Shown here piece by piece: positions 1 to 8,864 of a stretch of DNA of 64,000 bases. The notes below the pieces were generated by a model. The model did not search any database. It was not told where the DNA came from and saw only the letters and a list, made by a program, of their open reading frames with translations. Positions within the stretch are counted from its first letter, which is position 1; the number at the start of each line of letters is the position of its first letter. This DNA is from Marinobacter sp. F4216 (GTDB lineage Bacteria > Pseudomonadota > Gammaproteobacteria > Pseudomonadales > Oleiphilaceae). Position numbers and translations under genes: made by a program. The DNA is taken from positions 62,001 through 126,000 of the forward strand of contig NZ_JAIOUO010000002.1 of assembly GCF_019931195.1 (NCBI RefSeq), given 5' to 3'.

Positions 1-2
1 GT

Positions 3-56
3 AAGCAACAGCGCCAGACGAACCCGGACATCCCCGATTTTAGTGAGCCAACATGA
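3..56 (+). CDS. C-terminal tail of an upstream gene (partial; possibly prfB)
   Basis: An open frame enters from the left edge and ends with TGA at 54-56, overlapping the lysS ATG (53-55) as ATGA. Only about 17 residues are visible, so the product cannot be read from sequence. The prfB suggestion (peptide chain release factor 2) rests only on the very common prfB-lysS gene order in gammaproteobacteria. The ATGA overlap suggests translational coupling with lysS. Confidence 0.45.
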   Translation, partial: KQQRQTNPDIPDFSEPT

Positions 57-1585
57 CTGAACACACTCAGAATGCACAGCACGAGGACAACAAGCTGATT
101 GCCGAGCGCCGCGCCAAGCTGGCGGACATGCGCACCCAGGGCAATCCGTTCCCCAATGACTTCCGTCGCGACGCCACGGCAGCCGAGCTGCAGGAGAAAT
201 ACGGCGACAAGAGCAAGGAAGAGTTGGAAGCGCTGGATATCAAGGTGGCCATTGCCGGTCGCATGATGCTGGATCGGAAAGCGTTCAAAGTGGTTCAGGA
301 CATGACCGGGCGTATCCAGATCTATGCCACCAAACACGTGCAGAAAGACACAAAGCACTGGGATATGGGCGATATCGTTGGAGTCCGGGGTACCCTGTGC
401 AAGTCCGGCAAGGGTGACCTGTATGTGATGATGGATGAGTATGTCCTGCTCACCAAGTCACTGCGTCCGCTGCCGGAGAAACACAAGGGCCTGACCGATA
501 TGGAAGCCCGCTACCGGCACCGGTATGTGGACCTGATGGTGAACGAGGAAACTCGCAAGACGTTCCAGATTCGCACGAGCCTGATCAATGCCATGCGGAA
601 CTATTTCAACGCCCGCGGCTTCATGGAAGTGGAAACGCCGATGCTGCAGGTGATTCCGGGCGGTGCGACTGCACGTCCGTTTATCACTCACCATAATGCG
701 CTTGGTCGCGATATGTACATGCGCATCGCGCCAGAGCTGTACCTCAAGCGTCTGGTGGTGGGCGGCTTCGAGCGGGTGTTCGAGATCAATCGCAACTTCC
801 GTAACGAGGGCTTGTCCACCCGGCACAACCCGGAATTCACCATGGTGGAGTTCTACCAGGCCTATGCGGATTACAACGACCTGATGGACCTCACCGAAGA
901 TATGCTGCGCCAGATTACCAGGGAGGTATTGGGCACCACGACCGTGGTCAACACCCGCGAACTGGCCAATGGCGACACCGAAACTGTCGAATACGATTTC
1001 GGCAAACCGTTCCGTCGCATGACTGTGGTGGAGGCCATCCTTGAGCACAATCCGGACATCCAGGCCGGTCAACTGGGTGACGAAGCCAGCGCGCGCCGCG
1101 TCGCAGACTCGCTCGGCATCCCGCTGAAGGACAACTGGGGGCTGGGTAAGGCTCAGATCGAGATTTTTGAAGCTACGGCAGAGCACAAGCTGGTTCAGCC
1201 GACCTTCATCACCGATTACCCGAAAGAGGTGTCTCCGCTGGCCCGCTGCAAGGACAGCGATCCGTTCGTCACCGAACGGTTCGAATTCTTCGTCGGTGGT
1301 CGTGAGCTGGCCAATGGTTTCTCTGAGCTTAACGATGCCGAGGACCAGGCTGAGCGCTTCCACGCCCAGGTGGCTGAAAAGGACGCCGGGGATGACGAGG
1401 CCATGTTCTACGACGAAGACTACGTCATGGCTCTGGAATACGGCCTGCCGCCCACCGCCGGTGAAGGTATCGGTATCGACCGTCTGGCCATGCTGCTGAC
1501 CGACAGTCCGTCCATCCGTGACGTGATTCTGTTCCCGGCCATGCGTCCGGAGCATAAGGTCGAGATTCATCAGGACGAGAAGTAA
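53..1585 (+). CDS. lysS: Lysyl-tRNA synthetase, class II
   Basis: This enzyme charges tRNA-Lys with lysine using ATP, in the cytoplasm. At 510 residues it is close to the usual 505. It has the N-terminal OB-fold anticodon-binding domain (about residues 60-160) followed by a class II catalytic core. Motif 2 is visible around the [15 protein letters not shown] segment, and motif 3 as [10 protein letters not shown] at 472-481. The ATG overlaps the stop of the upstream frame, and ung follows after two bases, so the genes are probably co-transcribed. A long open frame on the opposite strand is a codon-bias shadow. Confidence 0.98.
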   Translation: MTEHTQNAQHEDNKLIAERRAKLADMRTQGNPFPNDFRRDATAAELQEKYGDKSKEELEALDIKVAIAGRMMLDRKAFKVVQDMTGRIQIYATKHVQKDTKHWDMGDIVGVRGTLCKSGKGDLYVMMDEYVLLTKSLRPLPEKHKGLTDMEARYRHRYVDLMVNEETRKTFQIRTSLINAMRNYFNARGFMEVETPMLQVIPGGATARPFITHHNALGRDMYMRIAPELYLKRLVVGGFERVFEINRNFRNEGLSTRHNPEFTMVEFYQAYADYNDLMDLTEDMLRQITREVLGTTTVVNTRELANGDTETVEYDFGKPFRRMTVVEAILEHNPDIQAGQLGDEASARRVADSLGIPLKDNWGLGKAQIEIFEATAEHKLVQPTFITDYPKEVSPLARCKDSDPFVTERFEFFVGGRELANGFSELNDAEDQAERFHAQVAEKDAGDDEAMFYDEDYVMALEYGLPPTAGEGIGIDRLAMLLTDSPSIRDVILFPAMRPEHKVEIHQDEK

Positions 1586-1587
1586 CC

Positions 1588-2316
1588 ATGCATCCGGTCG
1601 AGGCTCTGGCAAATCAGCTCAGGCCTGACCGGGGCTGGTCCGAACACCTTGCCCCGGAGTTCCGCGAGCCCTACATGCATAGGCTTGCGGAATTCCTGGC
1701 TCAGGAAGAGCAGGCGGGCAAGGTGCTGTTTCCCTCCAGCAAGCACTGTTTTAACGCCCTCAATACCACGTCACTGGACAAGGTATCCGTGGTGATTCTG
1801 GGGCAGGACCCCTACCACGGCCCGGGACAGGCCCATGGCCTTTGCTTCTCGGTGCGGCCGGAGGTGCCTGCGCCACCGTCTCTGGTGAATATATTCAAGG
1901 AAATCCAGGCGGACCTGGGTATTTCACCGCCGGATCATGGCTGCCTTCAGCCCTGGGCAGAAGAGGGCGTGTTGTTGCTTAACAGCGTGCTGACGGTGGT
2001 TCAGGGGCAGGCTGGCGCTCACCAGGGACAAGGCTGGGAACGCTTTACCGATAAGGTGGTGGAAACCATCAATCGGGAACGCGACGGCGTGGTCTTCCTG
2101 CTTTGGGGCAGTTACGCCCGCAAGAAAGGTCTGCACATTGACCGGAGCCGGCACTTCGTTCTGGAAGGGCCGCATCCCTCGCCGCTCAGTGCCTATCGCG
2201 GCTTCTTCGGTTGCAAGCATTTCTCTCGCGCCAATGAGTGGTTGCAGCAAAAAGGGCGGCAACCCATCAACTGGGCGCTACCCTCCAGAGCCGATCTGCT
2301 GGCTCGTTATCAGTAG
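1588..2316 (+). CDS. ung: Uracil-DNA glycosylase (family 1)
   Basis: Removes uracil from DNA as the first step of base excision repair. The water-activating loop GQDPYHG lies at residues 72-78, with the catalytic Asp at 74. The LLLNSVLTV segment and the DNA-intercalating loop HPSPLSAYRGFFG (His196 onward) are all present. Length is 242 residues, slightly above the E. coli enzyme (229). The ATG at 1588 lies two bases after the lysS stop, implying a shared transcript. No obvious terminator follows before the convergent ygfZ gene. Confidence 0.97.
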   Translation: MHPVEALANQLRPDRGWSEHLAPEFREPYMHRLAEFLAQEEQAGKVLFPSSKHCFNALNTTSLDKVSVVILGQDPYHGPGQAHGLCFSVRPEVPAPPSLVNIFKEIQADLGISPPDHGCLQPWAEEGVLLLNSVLTVVQGQAGAHQGQGWERFTDKVVETINRERDGVVFLLWGSYARKKGLHIDRSRHFVLEGPHPSPLSAYRGFFGCKHFSRANEWLQQKGRQPINWALPSRADLLARYQ

Positions 2317-2539
2317 CTGAACTTACTGACGCGGGGGCATGGCTGCTTCCATCTTGGCGCCCAGATCGTCCTGGCACGTATCCATGTCTGCGTGATCGAA
2401 CGTCGTTCAGGTTTTTGACGGCGGCGATGCTGTTAAACCGTAGGCTGCCACAAATGCCGATTGAACGAGCGCCAATGTCCGCATTTTTTCGCAACGAAAG
2501 AACAGCTTATGGCAAGTCTGGCCTTGGCTTTCTGCAGAC
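2317..2539. other. Intergenic stretch between convergent ung and ygfZ
   Basis: No convincing gene or terminator. One short minus-strand frame, ending with TAA at about 2327-2329 and running from near 2405, encodes a protein-like tail with TCQDDLGAKMEAAMPPRQ. A stop lies just upstream in the same frame and no start is evident. It could be the remnant of a decayed small gene or chance. Confidence 0.4.
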
Positions 2540-3535
2540 TTATGTATCTGTTCGTGCGGGCGGCGTTTGCTCTGTAACGGCGTAGGGAAGTGGCAGTGGT
2601 TCGAGTGAGTGATCGGGTGCGTCTTCTGCGCGGAGCGCCTTCACATCGGCATCGTGCCGGACCACCGCCAGCAGCTCGCAACGGCCGTTTTCGTACTGGA
2701 TGGCATTGACCACAGTTCCGACGGAGCGATCACCGGCGAGCAGGGCAGAACCCGGTGTGGGCGCTGTGGCTGCGTCGTTCAGCGCAAAACGAAACAGGCT
2801 TTTTTTGAGCTGCCCGAGAAAGTGCATTCGTGCAATGACTTCCTGTCCGGTATAGCAGCCCTTCTTGAAATGGACGCCACCCAAATGCTGCCAGTTGAGC
2901 ATCTGGGGAACAAACTCTTCCTGTGTAGCGGGACTCAGAATCGCGACTCCCGCTGCCACTTCCGTGGCCTGCCAGTCCGCGAGAGAGTGCTCCTGGAGGT
3001 TGGCGAATTCGATCGCACCGGTCAGGCACCACAGCTCAAAACGCGGCAGACCCTCTGCGGTAGGTTCCACCCGAATGAGGCAGCCTTCCTTTATCTCTAG
3101 GGTATCGCCGGGGGCTTTTAGTTCTGGCAGGCGATCACCGGCCAGAACGCTGGCCGCATCAGTCCCGAACAGGCCCAGTATGCGGCTCTCCGATTCTATA
3201 CTGGCGGAGGTGCCGCGGAACAGCATCAGATACTTTTGCAGGTGAGCAAGCGTGCCGTCAGCCAGAGCGGCGGGTAAGTCGAGGAGGATGTCGTCGCCTT
3301 CCCGGACCATTCGGGTCAGGCAGTAGGCTCGACCCTTGGGATTGGCCGCAGCCGCACGGGGGGAGTAGCCAGGCACCACTTCGGCCAGGTTCTGGCTGAA
3401 CTGGCCTTGCAAAAACGGGTCTGTCCCCGTGCCGCTGACTCGAATGATCACCCGGTCCGTGAGTGCCGCCCAGCCGGATTCCGGCCGGGGAATCTGTGCG
3501 GTGGTCGGGGAAACCGGTGCCTGTGTGTCAGTCAT
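2540..3535 (-). CDS. ygfZ: Folate-binding tRNA-modifying/Fe-S maintenance protein YgfZ
   Basis: A GcvT-fold protein that uses tetrahydrofolate and helps keep some Fe-S enzymes active, including MiaB-type enzymes. The family signature K-x-G-C-Y-x-G-Q-E is present at residues 225-232 (KGCYTGQE), with the key Cys227. Length is 331 residues against 326 in E. coli. The start overlaps the end of ygfX by eight bases, so sdhE, ygfX and ygfZ form a tightly overlapping leftward group. Identification is firm; the exact molecular role in this family is only partly known. Confidence 0.93.
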   Translation of the reverse strand: MTDTQAPVSPTTAQIPRPESGWAALTDRVIIRVSGTGTDPFLQGQFSQNLAEVVPGYSPRAAAANPKGRAYCLTRMVREGDDILLDLPAALADGTLAHLQKYLMLFRGTSASIESESRILGLFGTDAASVLAGDRLPELKAPGDTLEIKEGCLIRVEPTAEGLPRFELWCLTGAIEFANLQEHSLADWQATEVAAGVAILSPATQEEFVPQMLNWQHLGGVHFKKGCYTGQEVIARMHFLGQLKKSLFRFALNDAATAPTPGSALLAGDRSVGTVVNAIQYENGRCELLAVVRHDADVKALRAEDAPDHSLEPLPLPYAVTEQTPPARTDT

Positions 3536-4010
3536 TCGTTGCTCCAGTTCGGGTCGTTAGGGTGTGCTGGCCGAGTCTTAGCCAGACTCGCAGTCGACGG
3601 TATTCGTTGCCGGGTACGTTCCCATGGCAGATCGTGCCGCCGTCAATCAGGATGGCGGAATACGCTCTGACAGTGGAGTCGTTCGCCCGAAGTTTCAAGA
3701 GGGACAGGCGTCTGCCGAGTCTGCTGGCGGGGGATGGTGACACCGGCTTGCGCTCACCACTGTCCAGTTGGGCGTAAAGCTGGCCCTGTTCCAGCAGGAG
3801 TGAGGTGACGGCAGTCTTGCCTTTCAGTTGCCCCATACGGCGGAAGTAAATCCAGGCGCCACAGAGTGCCGCGGGTACCGCGCCCAGAAACCAGGGAATG
3901 CGGGTGTAGCCAACGACAATGAGAAAAGCTGCGATGGCCAGCCAGGGTAGTGCGGCGACTACCCCGGACAGTATGGATGGGCGCAGTGGCAGCTCAATCC
4001 GGTTGAACAC
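3528..4010 (-). CDS. ygfX: YgfX-family membrane protein (SdhE partner, CptA-like)
   Basis: A 160-residue protein with two hydrophobic segments near the N-terminus (roughly residues 14-35 and 42-57), a basic link, and a cytoplasmic C-terminal part ending in the family-like [10 protein letters not shown] segment. YgfX of E. coli is an inner-membrane protein encoded beside sdhE, and the pair was described both as a toxin-antitoxin-like system (CptAB) and as a flavinylation partner. The start is GTG at 4008-4010, inside the 3' end of sdhE (17-base overlap). The assignment rests on position between sdhE and ygfZ, topology and the C-terminal motif; sequence similarity in this family is low. Confidence 0.72.
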   Translation of the reverse strand: MFNRIELPLRPSILSGVVAALPWLAIAAFLIVVGYTRIPWFLGAVPAALCGAWIYFRRMGQLKGKTAVTSLLLEQGQLYAQLDSGERKPVSPSPASRLGRRLSLLKLRANDSTVRAYSAILIDGGTICHGNVPGNEYRRLRVWLRLGQHTLTTRTGATND

Positions 4011-4257
4011 GGTTGAGAATCATGTCCACGATGCGCTGAAGGTCGGGATCGGCCGGACGGCTCCGCTGCATGAACCACTCGAACATGTCCGTGTCCTCAC
4101 AGCTGAGCAGCTTCTGGTAACGGGCCTGGTCTTCCGCAGGAAGGTCACGGTAGACCTCCTCGATAAACGGAATCAGCAGCACATCGAGTTCCAGCATGCC
4201 GCGCCGGCTGTGCCACCAGAGGCGGTTGAATTCGGAGTTGTCTGAAGGTGCGGACAT
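3994..4257 (-). CDS. sdhE: Succinate dehydrogenase flavinylation factor SdhE
   Basis: A small protein (87 residues from the chosen start; E. coli has 88) that promotes covalent FAD attachment to SdhA. The family hallmark is the RGMLELD segment, in which the RGxxE motif is essential, visible near the N-terminus after LWWHSR. I prefer the second ATG (4255-4257), because GGAAG sits five bases before it. The alternative ATG at 4267-4269 would add four residues. The gene is followed by overlapping ygfX and ygfZ, and lies 48 bases downstream of nadB. Confidence 0.93.
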   Translation of the reverse strand: MSAPSDNSEFNRLWWHSRRGMLELDVLLIPFIEEVYRDLPAEDQARYQKLLSCEDTDMFEWFMQRSRPADPDLQRIVDMILNRVQPD

Positions 4258-4305
4258 AGTTACTTCCATCAGGTTGGATAAATTTCCAGGGTTCGAAGCC
4301 CCGGG

Positions 4306-5931
4306 TCAGGGGGCAAGCGTTCGGTAGGTGGTTGGCACCAGAACGGTATCCCCGGCTTCGCTGCTCAGTCCGGGATAGTCGAGGGTATAGTGCAGACCAC
4401 GGCTTTCCTTTCGTTGCAGGGCCGAGCAGATAATCAGGTCTGACACCGTGACCAAATTACGCAGTTCCAGCAGATCGTTGGATACCCTGTAGTTACTGTA
4501 GAACTCGCCGATTTCACTGGACAGCAGATCCACCCGGTGCTTGGCACGCTGCAGTCGTTTGGTGGTTCTGACAATGCCGACGTAGTCCCACATGAAATGG
4601 CGCAGCTCGTCCCAGTTGTGGGAAATTACAACATCCTCGTCGGAATCACGCACCTGGCTTTCATCCCAGTCGGGAGCGTCTGGCGCCGACGGCACGGCAG
4701 ACTCCCGGCTGGCAATATCCGCTGCGGCCGCGCGACCGTATACCAGGCATTCCAGCAGGGAGTTGCTGGCCATACGGTTGGCGCCGTGCAGGCCGGTGAA
4801 CGCGGCCTCTCCAACCACGTACAGGTCGTTTACATCGGAGCGAGCGTGGTCATCGGTCATGATGCCGCCACAGGTGTAATGGGCGGCAGGTACCACCGGG
4901 ATCGGGTCTTGGGTGATATCGATGCCAAAGCCAAGGCACTTCTCGTAGATGGTCGGGAAGTGGCGCTGGATAAAGTCGGCTGGCTTGTGGCTGATGTCCA
5001 GGTACAGGTGGTCGGCACCCAGACGCTTCATCTCATGGTCAATGGCGCGGGCAACAATATCCCGGGGTGCCAGTTCGGCCCGGTCGTCGAATCGATCCAT
5101 GAAGCGGCTGCCGTCGGGCAGCCTCAACAGGCCGCCTTCGCCCCGAACCGCCTCGGTAATCAGGAACGACTTGGCATGGGGGTGGTACAGACAGGTCGGG
5201 TGGAACTGGTTGAACTCCATGTTGGCCACCCGGCATCCGGCCCGCCAGGCCATGGCGATTCCGTCGCCGGAGGCACCGTCCGGATTGGTGGTGTACCGGT
5301 AGGCCTTGGAGGCGCCGCCGGTGGCGATGACCGTGAACCGGGCGCGAAACAGCTCAACGTGATTGTCCTCAAGGTTCAGGACATAGGCACCAACACAGCG
5401 ATTGCCGGGCAGGTTCAGCTTGCGATGGGTAATCAGGTCAATGGCCACCCGGCCGGACTGTAGCTTGATATTGGCCCGGGCCGCGGCCTGTTCCGCCAGA
5501 GTGGTCGATACCGCGTGGCCGGTGGCATCTGCCGCGTGGATGATTCTCCGGCGGCTATGCCCACCCTCGCGGGTCAGGTGGAAGCCGGCGTTTTCATCTC
5601 GCGTAAAGTTGACGCCGGAATTGACCAGCCAGTCGATGCTTTCCCGGCCGTGTTCGACGGTAAAGCGGACGGCGTCCTCATGACACAAACCCGCGCCAGC
5701 GGCCAGGGTGTCCCTGACGTGATCTTCGGTGGAGTCATCGTCGTCCAGGACGGCGGCAATACCACCCTGGGCCCACAGCGTGGCCCCGCTGGTGATATCG
5801 GTCTTGCTGAGCACGCAGACACGCAAATGCTCGGGCAGGTTCAGGGCGACGGTCAGGCCGGCGGCACCACTGCCAATGATAAGAACGTCGTATTCGAAGG
5901 ACTGTGGCATCGGGTTGTGATCGAGGGGCAT
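4306..5931 (-). CDS. nadB: L-aspartate oxidase
   Basis: Oxidises L-aspartate to iminoaspartate with FAD, the first step of de novo NAD synthesis. The Rossmann dinucleotide-binding signature [11 protein letters not shown] lies near residue 21. The fumarate-reductase-like segments around [13 protein letters not shown] and [20 protein letters not shown] are present, and the 541-residue length matches the family (540). It is divergent from algU. A candidate sigma-E promoter for algU starts 17 bases upstream of its start codon, so the two transcripts may interfere. A second in-frame ATG at 5908-5910 is possible but has no better ribosome site. Confidence 0.96.
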   Translation of the reverse strand: MPLDHNPMPQSFEYDVLIIGSGAAGLTVALNLPEHLRVCVLSKTDITSGATLWAQGGIAAVLDDDDSTEDHVRDTLAAGAGLCHEDAVRFTVEHGRESIDWLVNSGVNFTRDENAGFHLTREGGHSRRRIIHAADATGHAVSTTLAEQAAARANIKLQSGRVAIDLITHRKLNLPGNRCVGAYVLNLEDNHVELFRARFTVIATGGASKAYRYTTNPDGASGDGIAMAWRAGCRVANMEFNQFHPTCLYHPHAKSFLITEAVRGEGGLLRLPDGSRFMDRFDDRAELAPRDIVARAIDHEMKRLGADHLYLDISHKPADFIQRHFPTIYEKCLGFGIDITQDPIPVVPAAHYTCGGIMTDDHARSDVNDLYVVGEAAFTGLHGANRMASNSLLECLVYGRAAAADIASRESAVPSAPDAPDWDESQVRDSDEDVVISHNWDELRHFMWDYVGIVRTTKRLQRAKHRVDLLSSEIGEFYSNYRVSNDLLELRNLVTVSDLIICSALQRKESRGLHYTLDYPGLSSEAGDTVLVPTTYRTLAP

Positions 5932-5947
5932 AATGTGGATGCCTATT

Positions 5948-5974
5948 GAACTAAACTTTGTCCGTGCTGTCTAT
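5948..5974 (+). promoter_or_regulatory. Candidate sigma-E/AlgU promoter for the algU operon
   Basis: GAACTA (5948-5953), a 16-base spacer and TCTAT (5970-5974) resemble the RpoE/AlgU consensus (GAACTT, 16-17 bases, TCTGA). AlgU/RpoE operons are typically autoregulated by such a promoter. The position, about 140 bases before the chosen algU start, fits. The call rests on one match by eye. Confidence 0.5.
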
Positions 5975-6112
5975 TTGGCCTGACAGTAAAGGCCTCTGAC
6001 GCGGTCCAAGACATCGCGTGCCTGAAAACGCCGGACAGCTACTATGATTCAAAAAGCGCTCACGAAGACCGGCGAGCCGGTCAGGATAACAGGGAAGCCC
6101 GGCACATTCTCC

Positions 6113-6730
6113 ATGACTCCCGACGAAGATCAGCGACAGGGCAGCGTTCCTGACAGCCAGACTGACCTGCAACTCGTGCGCAAGGTGCGCAACGGGGAGC
6201 GTTCTGCGTTCGATCTGCTGGTACTGAAATACCAGTCGAGGGTTGCCTCCATCATCAGTCGCTACGTGTACGACAGTCAGGAAGTCATGGACCTGACTCA
6301 GGAAACGTTCGTCAAAGCGTATCGGGCTCTCGACCGTTTCCGGGGTGACAGCGCGTTCTACACCTGGCTGTACCGGATTGCGGTCAATACCGCCAAGAAT
6401 TTCCTGGAATCCCGGGGCCGAAGGCCGCAAGGCAGCGCCGATGTTGCCGAGGCGGAAACCTTTGAGGATGGCCAGCGTCTTCGTGATGTTGCCTCACCTG
6501 AGCGCCTTTTGCAGCGCCAGGAGTTGCAGGCCGAACTGCAGAATGCGATCGAGCACCTGCCAGAGGAACTCCGCTCGGCGTTTCTGCTTCGTGAGTACGA
6601 AGGCTTAAGTTACGAAGATATAGCGCGGATTCTTGAGTGCCCGATCGGTACGGTGCGTTCCCGCATCTTCCGTGCGCGGGATGCGGTTGATCGGCAGCTC
6701 GGACCGCTGCTCAATCATTCAGTGACATGA
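6113..6730 (+). CDS. algU: RNA polymerase sigma factor AlgU/RpoE (ECF family)
   Basis: Envelope-stress sigma factor that directs polymerase to stress and, in pseudomonads, exopolysaccharide genes. Region 2 spans FDLLVLKYQSRVASI through FYTWLYRIAVNTAKN. Region 4 is the LPEELRSAFLLREYEGLSYEDIA helix-turn-helix. The open frame extends up to 6044, but P. aeruginosa AlgU (193 residues) begins about ten residues before the conserved QLV segment, so I chose the ATG at 6113 (205 residues). Neither start has a strong ribosome site. It is followed by mucA after 15 bases, as in Pseudomonas. Confidence 0.95.
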   Translation: MTPDEDQRQGSVPDSQTDLQLVRKVRNGERSAFDLLVLKYQSRVASIISRYVYDSQEVMDLTQETFVKAYRALDRFRGDSAFYTWLYRIAVNTAKNFLESRGRRPQGSADVAEAETFEDGQRLRDVASPERLLQRQELQAELQNAIEHLPEELRSAFLLREYEGLSYEDIARILECPIGTVRSRIFRARDAVDRQLGPLLNHSVT

Positions 6731-6745
6731 TCAAGGTTGCTTCTT

Positions 6746-7291
6746 ATGGATGATCGTCTCAGAGAAACACTATCGGCGATGATGGATGACGAAGCGGACG
6801 AGCTGTCTGTCAGACGCCTGCTGTCCCACGACGGGCAGAGCGAAGTCCGTGATCAGTGGCAGCGTTGGCAGCAGGTGCGCTGCCTGATGCATAGCAGGCC
6901 TTCGCCGGTCGACGGCTTCGATGTGAGCTATGGTGTCTGGCAGGCCCTGGAGGGCAAGCCGGTGCCCGGAATTCCAAAGGGTGGCGAGCGTTCGGCACCC
7001 CGAACCCGCTGGCAGTGGCCGGCGGTTGCCATGGTGGCGCTGGCCCTTGTGGTCGGATTCGGAGCCGGGGCCAACTGGGAAGCCCTGGACGCGCCCGCCG
7101 TTCCGGCGGTGGTAGCCTCCGAAGATCCGGTTGAAAAGGCACCGGAAGTCACTCTGCAGGGGCTGGATCAGGCCCAGTGGGATCATATGAGCCGGTATCT
7201 GCTGGAGCACGCACAGCACAACAGCGTGGCTGCCGGTCGCGGTGCCGTTGGCTATGCGCGTCTGGTAAGTGTGTCTGGTGGCGGTTATTGA
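6746..7291 (+). CDS. mucA: Anti-sigma factor MucA (RseA family)
   Basis: Inner-membrane anti-sigma factor that holds AlgU inactive until cleaved under envelope stress. The N-terminal sigma-binding part has the family-like LSAMMDDEADELSVRRLL. A single transmembrane helix lies at about residues 91-111, followed by a periplasmic domain of roughly 70 residues. A TTG-initiated extension exists upstream, but the ATG at 6746 has AAGG nine bases before it and gives the canonical N-terminus (181 residues; P. aeruginosa MucA has 194). Its stop overlaps one possible mucB start. Confidence 0.94.
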   Translation: MDDRLRETLSAMMDDEADELSVRRLLSHDGQSEVRDQWQRWQQVRCLMHSRPSPVDGFDVSYGVWQALEGKPVPGIPKGGERSAPRTRWQWPAVAMVALALVVGFGAGANWEALDAPAVPAVVASEDPVEKAPEVTLQGLDQAQWDHMSRYLLEHAQHNSVAAGRGAVGYARLVSVSGGGY

Positions 7292-7302
7292 TGAGGTTGA
7301 GC

Positions 7303-8334
7303 ATGGAGCAACAGGCGGACACTGATGGACACCCAACCGGCAACGACTATATACGCTGGCCGCTATTAACCCTTCTGTTTTTTCTCATATTACCCCTGAG
7401 GGCCGAGGAGCTGACCGCGGACCAGTGGCTTGAACGACTGGGACCCGCCCTGAATATGACCTCTTATCGGGGCGTCTTTGTATACGGGCGAGGCAGTCAG
7501 ATGCACTCCCTGCAAATTGCCCATCGGTATCGGGATGGTATGGTGCAGGAACGCCTGGTTCTCCAGGATGGCGGCGGAGGCGAAATTGTTCGTAAAGGCA
7601 TGGAAGTGGTCTGCGTACTGCCCCGTCGGGGGCAGGTCCGGCTGGATCAGGTTATTCCGTCGGGGCCTTTTGCCGAAGCCTACGCCGGTACCGGTGTCTC
7701 CATGAATCGCTGGTACACCGCGGAGCTTGCCGGCGAGGGGCGGGTTGCCGGGTATCCGGTTGTCGTGATTACCCTGACAGCCAAGGATGGACATCGGTAC
7801 AGCCATCGTCTCTGGCTGGAAAAGAAGACCGCATTGCTGGTGAAAGGGCAAATAGGGTATCCGGACGGGACGGTGCTGGAGCACTTCCAGTTCACCAGCC
7901 TGGAGATCACCAACGATATTGCGGATGAGGAGTTTGAGATTCTGAGCAAGGGGCAGGAAGTGACCATTCCGCTCGAGGGCGACTCCGCATCAGCAGGTGA
8001 GCTGGCGGCGTCCGATGGCTGGAGCCTTGACTGGTTTCCCGATGGTTTTATGGTCGCAGCCACGCCTCGCTCAGGGCGTGGGCAGGCGATTGCCTATTCC
8101 GATGGCATCTCTGCCTTTTCCGTGTTTGTCGAGCCGGAGGGGGATGTTCAAATGCCGACCGGAGTCTCCCGAATCGGTGCAACGACCGTTTACATGCGGG
8201 CGCTGGAGATAAGTGGAGGTCGGTATCAGGTCACGGTGGTAGGCGAGATTCCTCCGGACACCGCGCGGCAGGTGGCCGAGTCGGTACGCGTAGAGGATGC
8301 GCTGGCGTTGAATGAGGTAGTTGATGATAACTGA
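7303..8334 (+). CDS. mucB: Sigma-E regulatory protein MucB (RseB family)
   Basis: Periplasmic protein that binds the periplasmic part of MucA and shields it from proteolysis, sensing lipid or LPS-type signals in the E. coli homologue. An N-terminal signal segment (WPLLTLLFFLILPLRA, residues about 19-34) precedes the mature lipoprotein-carrier-like fold, starting EELTADQWLERL. The ATG at 7303 has GAGG six bases upstream. An in-frame ATG at 7291 overlapping the mucA stop would add four residues. The 3' end overlaps mucC by 14 bases. Confidence 0.92.
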   Translation: MEQQADTDGHPTGNDYIRWPLLTLLFFLILPLRAEELTADQWLERLGPALNMTSYRGVFVYGRGSQMHSLQIAHRYRDGMVQERLVLQDGGGGEIVRKGMEVVCVLPRRGQVRLDQVIPSGPFAEAYAGTGVSMNRWYTAELAGEGRVAGYPVVVITLTAKDGHRYSHRLWLEKKTALLVKGQIGYPDGTVLEHFQFTSLEITNDIADEEFEILSKGQEVTIPLEGDSASAGELAASDGWSLDWFPDGFMVAATPRSGRGQAIAYSDGISAFSVFVEPEGDVQMPTGVSRIGATTVYMRALEISGGRYQVTVVGEIPPDTARQVAESVRVEDALALNEVVDDN

Positions 8335-8773
8335 GACCGGAAAAGTTGTGGCTGTGAAAGACGGTCGCGTCTGGGTGCAAACCATTCGCCAGAGCGCCTG
8401 CAGTACTTGCTCGGCACGCAGTGGGTGTGGTCAGCGAGTGCTTGCCGCGGCGACATCCGGTCGGGCCAATCAGGTGCTGGTCACGAATTCGGTGAACGCT
8501 GTTGTCGGGGATGAGGTGACTCTGGGCATTGATGAGCGGGCCCTGCTTGGCGCATCCATGCTGGCCTACGCCATTCCGCTGGTGTTGCTGGTTGTTGCCA
8601 GCGTGGCCGGCCATAGTCTATCCGGGGGGGAGGATCTTTGGGCCATAGTCGGCGCCGTTCTCGGGCTCGGCGCTGGCTTTTTCATCGGACGGGGGCTCCA
8701 CGCCCGTTCAGGGGACGCTTATGAGCCAAGGCTGTTGCGGGTGAACCGGATTCCATCAGGCGCTGGCAGGTAG
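8321..8773 (+). CDS. mucC: MucC/RseC family membrane protein
   Basis: A 150-residue inner-membrane protein of the RseC/MucC family, whose members modulate sigma-E activity and the SoxR-reducing system. The N-terminus carries the typical cysteine cluster CSTCSARSGCG (about residues 27-37), followed by a beta-rich part and two transmembrane helices (about residues 82-98 and 105-125). GAGG six bases before the first ATG supports the start. It sits between mucB and mucD exactly as in the P. aeruginosa cluster. Its precise biochemical action is not established. Confidence 0.9.
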   Translation: MMITETGKVVAVKDGRVWVQTIRQSACSTCSARSGCGQRVLAAATSGRANQVLVTNSVNAVVGDEVTLGIDERALLGASMLAYAIPLVLLVVASVAGHSLSGGEDLWAIVGAVLGLGAGFFIGRGLHARSGDAYEPRLLRVNRIPSGAGR

Positions 8774-8864
8774 TTGCCGTGCAAACCCTACCGTTTTGTA
8801 AGTTGAAAAACAGTCCAGTCAACTCAAGATTACGTTTTGGGTATTGAAAACAAGGGAGTATGTC

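Noticed and set aside
458..1612. 384-codon open frame antisense to lysS
   Set aside because: It lies opposite a certain gene, has no family motif, and such frames arise from GC-rich third positions in the real gene.
2238..2585. 115-codon plus-strand frame after ung
   Set aside because: It overlaps the end of ung and the end of ygfZ, and shows no ribosome site or family-like pattern.
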